A DNA stretch of 14,160 bases from Coriobacteriia bacterium (GTDB lineage Bacteria > Actinomycetota > Coriobacteriia > Anaerosomatales > JAENZW01). The DNA lies in the NCBI GenBank assembly GCA_029858605.1, contig JAOUET010000026.1:1-14160 (forward strand). The letters run 5' to 3'. The notes under the pieces are model-generated. The model worked only from the letters and a program-made list of their open reading frames with translations. It made no database searches and had not been told where the DNA came from. The first letter of the stretch is position 1, and every line of letters begins with the position of its first letter. The position numbers and the translations under genes were made by a program. Shown here one piece after another: positions 12,961 to 14,160 of this stretch.

Positions 12961-14160
12961 TGCGACGTATCTTCGGCAAGCATCTCTACAGCCAGATAGT
13001 CATGCCACTCGTCGTGGCTTCATTGGTGGTGGGCGTGATCGCTACGATCGTCGCCGTGTACTTCCTGTCGAATCTCACCGACAAGTGGATCGCTCAGGTC
13101 GCCGAAGCTACGACCGACAACGTTGAGAGCAGGATCGAGGTCCGGTCGGCGGACATGGCCCAGGTCGCCGAGTTCGCTGCCGAAGACAGCCGCCTGAAGG
13201 ACGCGCTCGCAACCGGCGATGTCGCCAAGGCTGCAGGCATCATCGTCCAGAGCAACATAACGCTCGGCTTCGACAACATGATGTTGTTGGACGGCGACGG
13301 ACGCGTGTTGACGACTACTGGGTTCTCCGGGGTTGCACGGGGCCAGAAGGTGCTTGGCGAAGAGTACCTCTCGTACACGTCTCTCCACATGGGACATCCG
13401 ACCTTCATGGATATCGAAGGCCGGACCACGATGACGATGTTGCAGCCCGTGCAAGCCGAGGTGGGTGGAGACGTCTACATCCTCGTTCTCTCCTGGGTCA
13501 TCAACGACCACTTCGTTGAAGAGATGGCTGCGAGCGGCGTCGACGGCGTGGCAATCTACGATCCGCAGTTGGAACCCATCGGTGCATCTGTGGAACCGCG
13601 TGAAGACGCGCCCCCGGAGTCATCGGAGGAACTCTGGACGGCATTGCACGACCCGTCACCGGAAGTCAGGAGTGCCCTGAACGCGGCCGAGCCGGACTCC
13701 CCGGGCATCGGGACCGTGAGGATCGCCGACAGCCAGCATTCGGTGCGCGCGCAGGTCGTGAAGCTTGCCGACGATCCGGTCGAGGGCAGCTACGCGTACA
13801 TCGTGACAGTCCTCAATCAGGGTTTCACGATGCAGACGGCGAGAACCACGACGAATCTCATCACGATGTGGTCAGTGTTCGCGGTTCTGGCGCTCGTCGG
13901 TCTCGGCGGGTGGGTTGCGCGCCGTGTGTCGGACCCGCTGGTCGAGCTCACCGCCGGTGCTCGCCGCATCGCAAGCGGCGACTTCTCGACCAGCATCGGG
14001 GTCTCTGGTGCGAACGAAGTGGCCGAGTTGGGTGCGACGTTCAACCAAATGACGGACTCCCTGAGGGAGAGAAGTGAATCCCTGACCAAGAAGGTCCTCG
14101 AACTCGCCACCCTATACGAGATGAGTCGCGCTCTCGGGTCCACGCTCGACATGAACGTTC
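12960..14160 (+). CDS. transmembrane sensor: extracytoplasmic domain, HAMP, likely GAF (3' end outside window)
   Basis: Partial gene with no stop before the window end; 400 codons are visible. ATG 12960 overlaps the binding-protein stop by one base. ATG 12957, one codon earlier, is also possible. AGGTGA precedes both. Layout: a short basic N-terminus, TM1 at about 13-36, an extracytoplasmic domain of about 260 residues that could be a Cache/CHASE-type sensor (for instance NMMLLDGDGRVLTTTGFSG), TM2 at about 297-318, and a HAMP at about 320-369 (VSDPLVELTAGARRIASGDF, then EVAELGATFNQMTDSLRE). After a short coiled stretch the product begins ELATLYEMSRALGSTLDMNV, the usual entry into a GAF domain. 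The output module is not visible; histidine kinase, diguanylate cyclase or HD-GYP are all open. Translational overlap ties it to the binding lipoprotein. Confidence 0.9.
   Translation, partial: MRRIFGKHLYSQIVMPLVVASLVVGVIATIVAVYFLSNLTDKWIAQVAEATTDNVESRIEVRSADMAQVAEFAAEDSRLKDALATGDVAKAAGIIVQSNITLGFDNMMLLDGDGRVLTTTGFSGVARGQKVLGEEYLSYTSLHMGHPTFMDIEGRTTMTMLQPVQAEVGGDVYILVLSWVINDHFVEEMAASGVDGVAIYDPQLEPIGASVEPREDAPPESSEELWTALHDPSPEVRSALNAAEPDSPGIGTVRIADSQHSVRAQVVKLADDPVEGSYAYIVTVLNQGFTMQTARTTTNLITMWSVFAVLALVGLGGWVARRVSDPLVELTAGARRIASGDFSTSIGVSGANEVAELGATFNQMTDSLRERSESLTKKVLELATLYEMSRALGSTLDMNV

Noticed and set aside
1..14160. CRISPR array, insertion sequence, prophage or integration site
   Set aside because: No regularly spaced repeats, transposase or integrase motifs, or terminal repeats were found. 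The genes are mostly housekeeping.

Overview
The window is GC-rich, densely packed bacterial DNA with short gaps and many 4-bp start/stop overlaps. Several genes start with GTG or TTG. The order SRP RNA - dnaX - ybaB - recR is the classic Gram-positive/actinobacterial arrangement. A four-subunit ferredoxin-dependent pyruvate oxidoreductase points to an anaerobe. I infer an anaerobic, high-GC actinobacterium-like organism (Coriobacteriia or a relative), but no sequence here fixes the taxon.

Layout. (1) At 2-1623 lies the end of an F-type ATP synthase operon: the beta subunit, whose 5' end is outside the window, then a short epsilon subunit. (2) At 1678-2722 a leftward pair encodes an NAD(P)-binding protein and a DUF2177 membrane protein. 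It diverges from a rightward DUF1295 (steroid 5-alpha-reductase-like) membrane protein at 2864-3658. (3) At 3645-5612 a leftward pair encodes an anchored alpha/beta hydrolase and a protein resembling the bacterial archaeo-eukaryotic release factor (baeRF) group. (4) At 5772-8730 come the SRP RNA and a dnaX-ybaB-recR operon for replication and recombinational repair. (5) At 8914-11962 is porG-porD-porA-porB, followed by a strong terminator hairpin. (6) From 12082 to the window end, a PstS-like binding lipoprotein overlaps the start of a transmembrane sensor (extracytoplasmic domain, HAMP, start of a likely GAF) that runs off the end.

How the genes may work together. The ATP synthase and pyruvate:ferredoxin oxidoreductase belong to energy metabolism, linking pyruvate oxidation to reduced ferredoxin and ATP. 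DnaX, YbaB and RecR form a replication/repair unit, and the SRP RNA serves membrane protein targeting. DUF1295, DUF2177 and the NAD(P)-binding protein look like a small membrane or lipid modification module. The last two genes look like a ligand-binding protein feeding a membrane sensor rather than a transporter.

Most of the window is recognisable housekeeping. The points most worth a second look are the binding-protein/sensor pair, the Cys-to-Asp change in the DnaX zinc module, the inverted repeat ahead of the baeRF-like gene, and the lipid-type module. I found no CRISPR array, tRNA, rRNA, insertion sequence or prophage.
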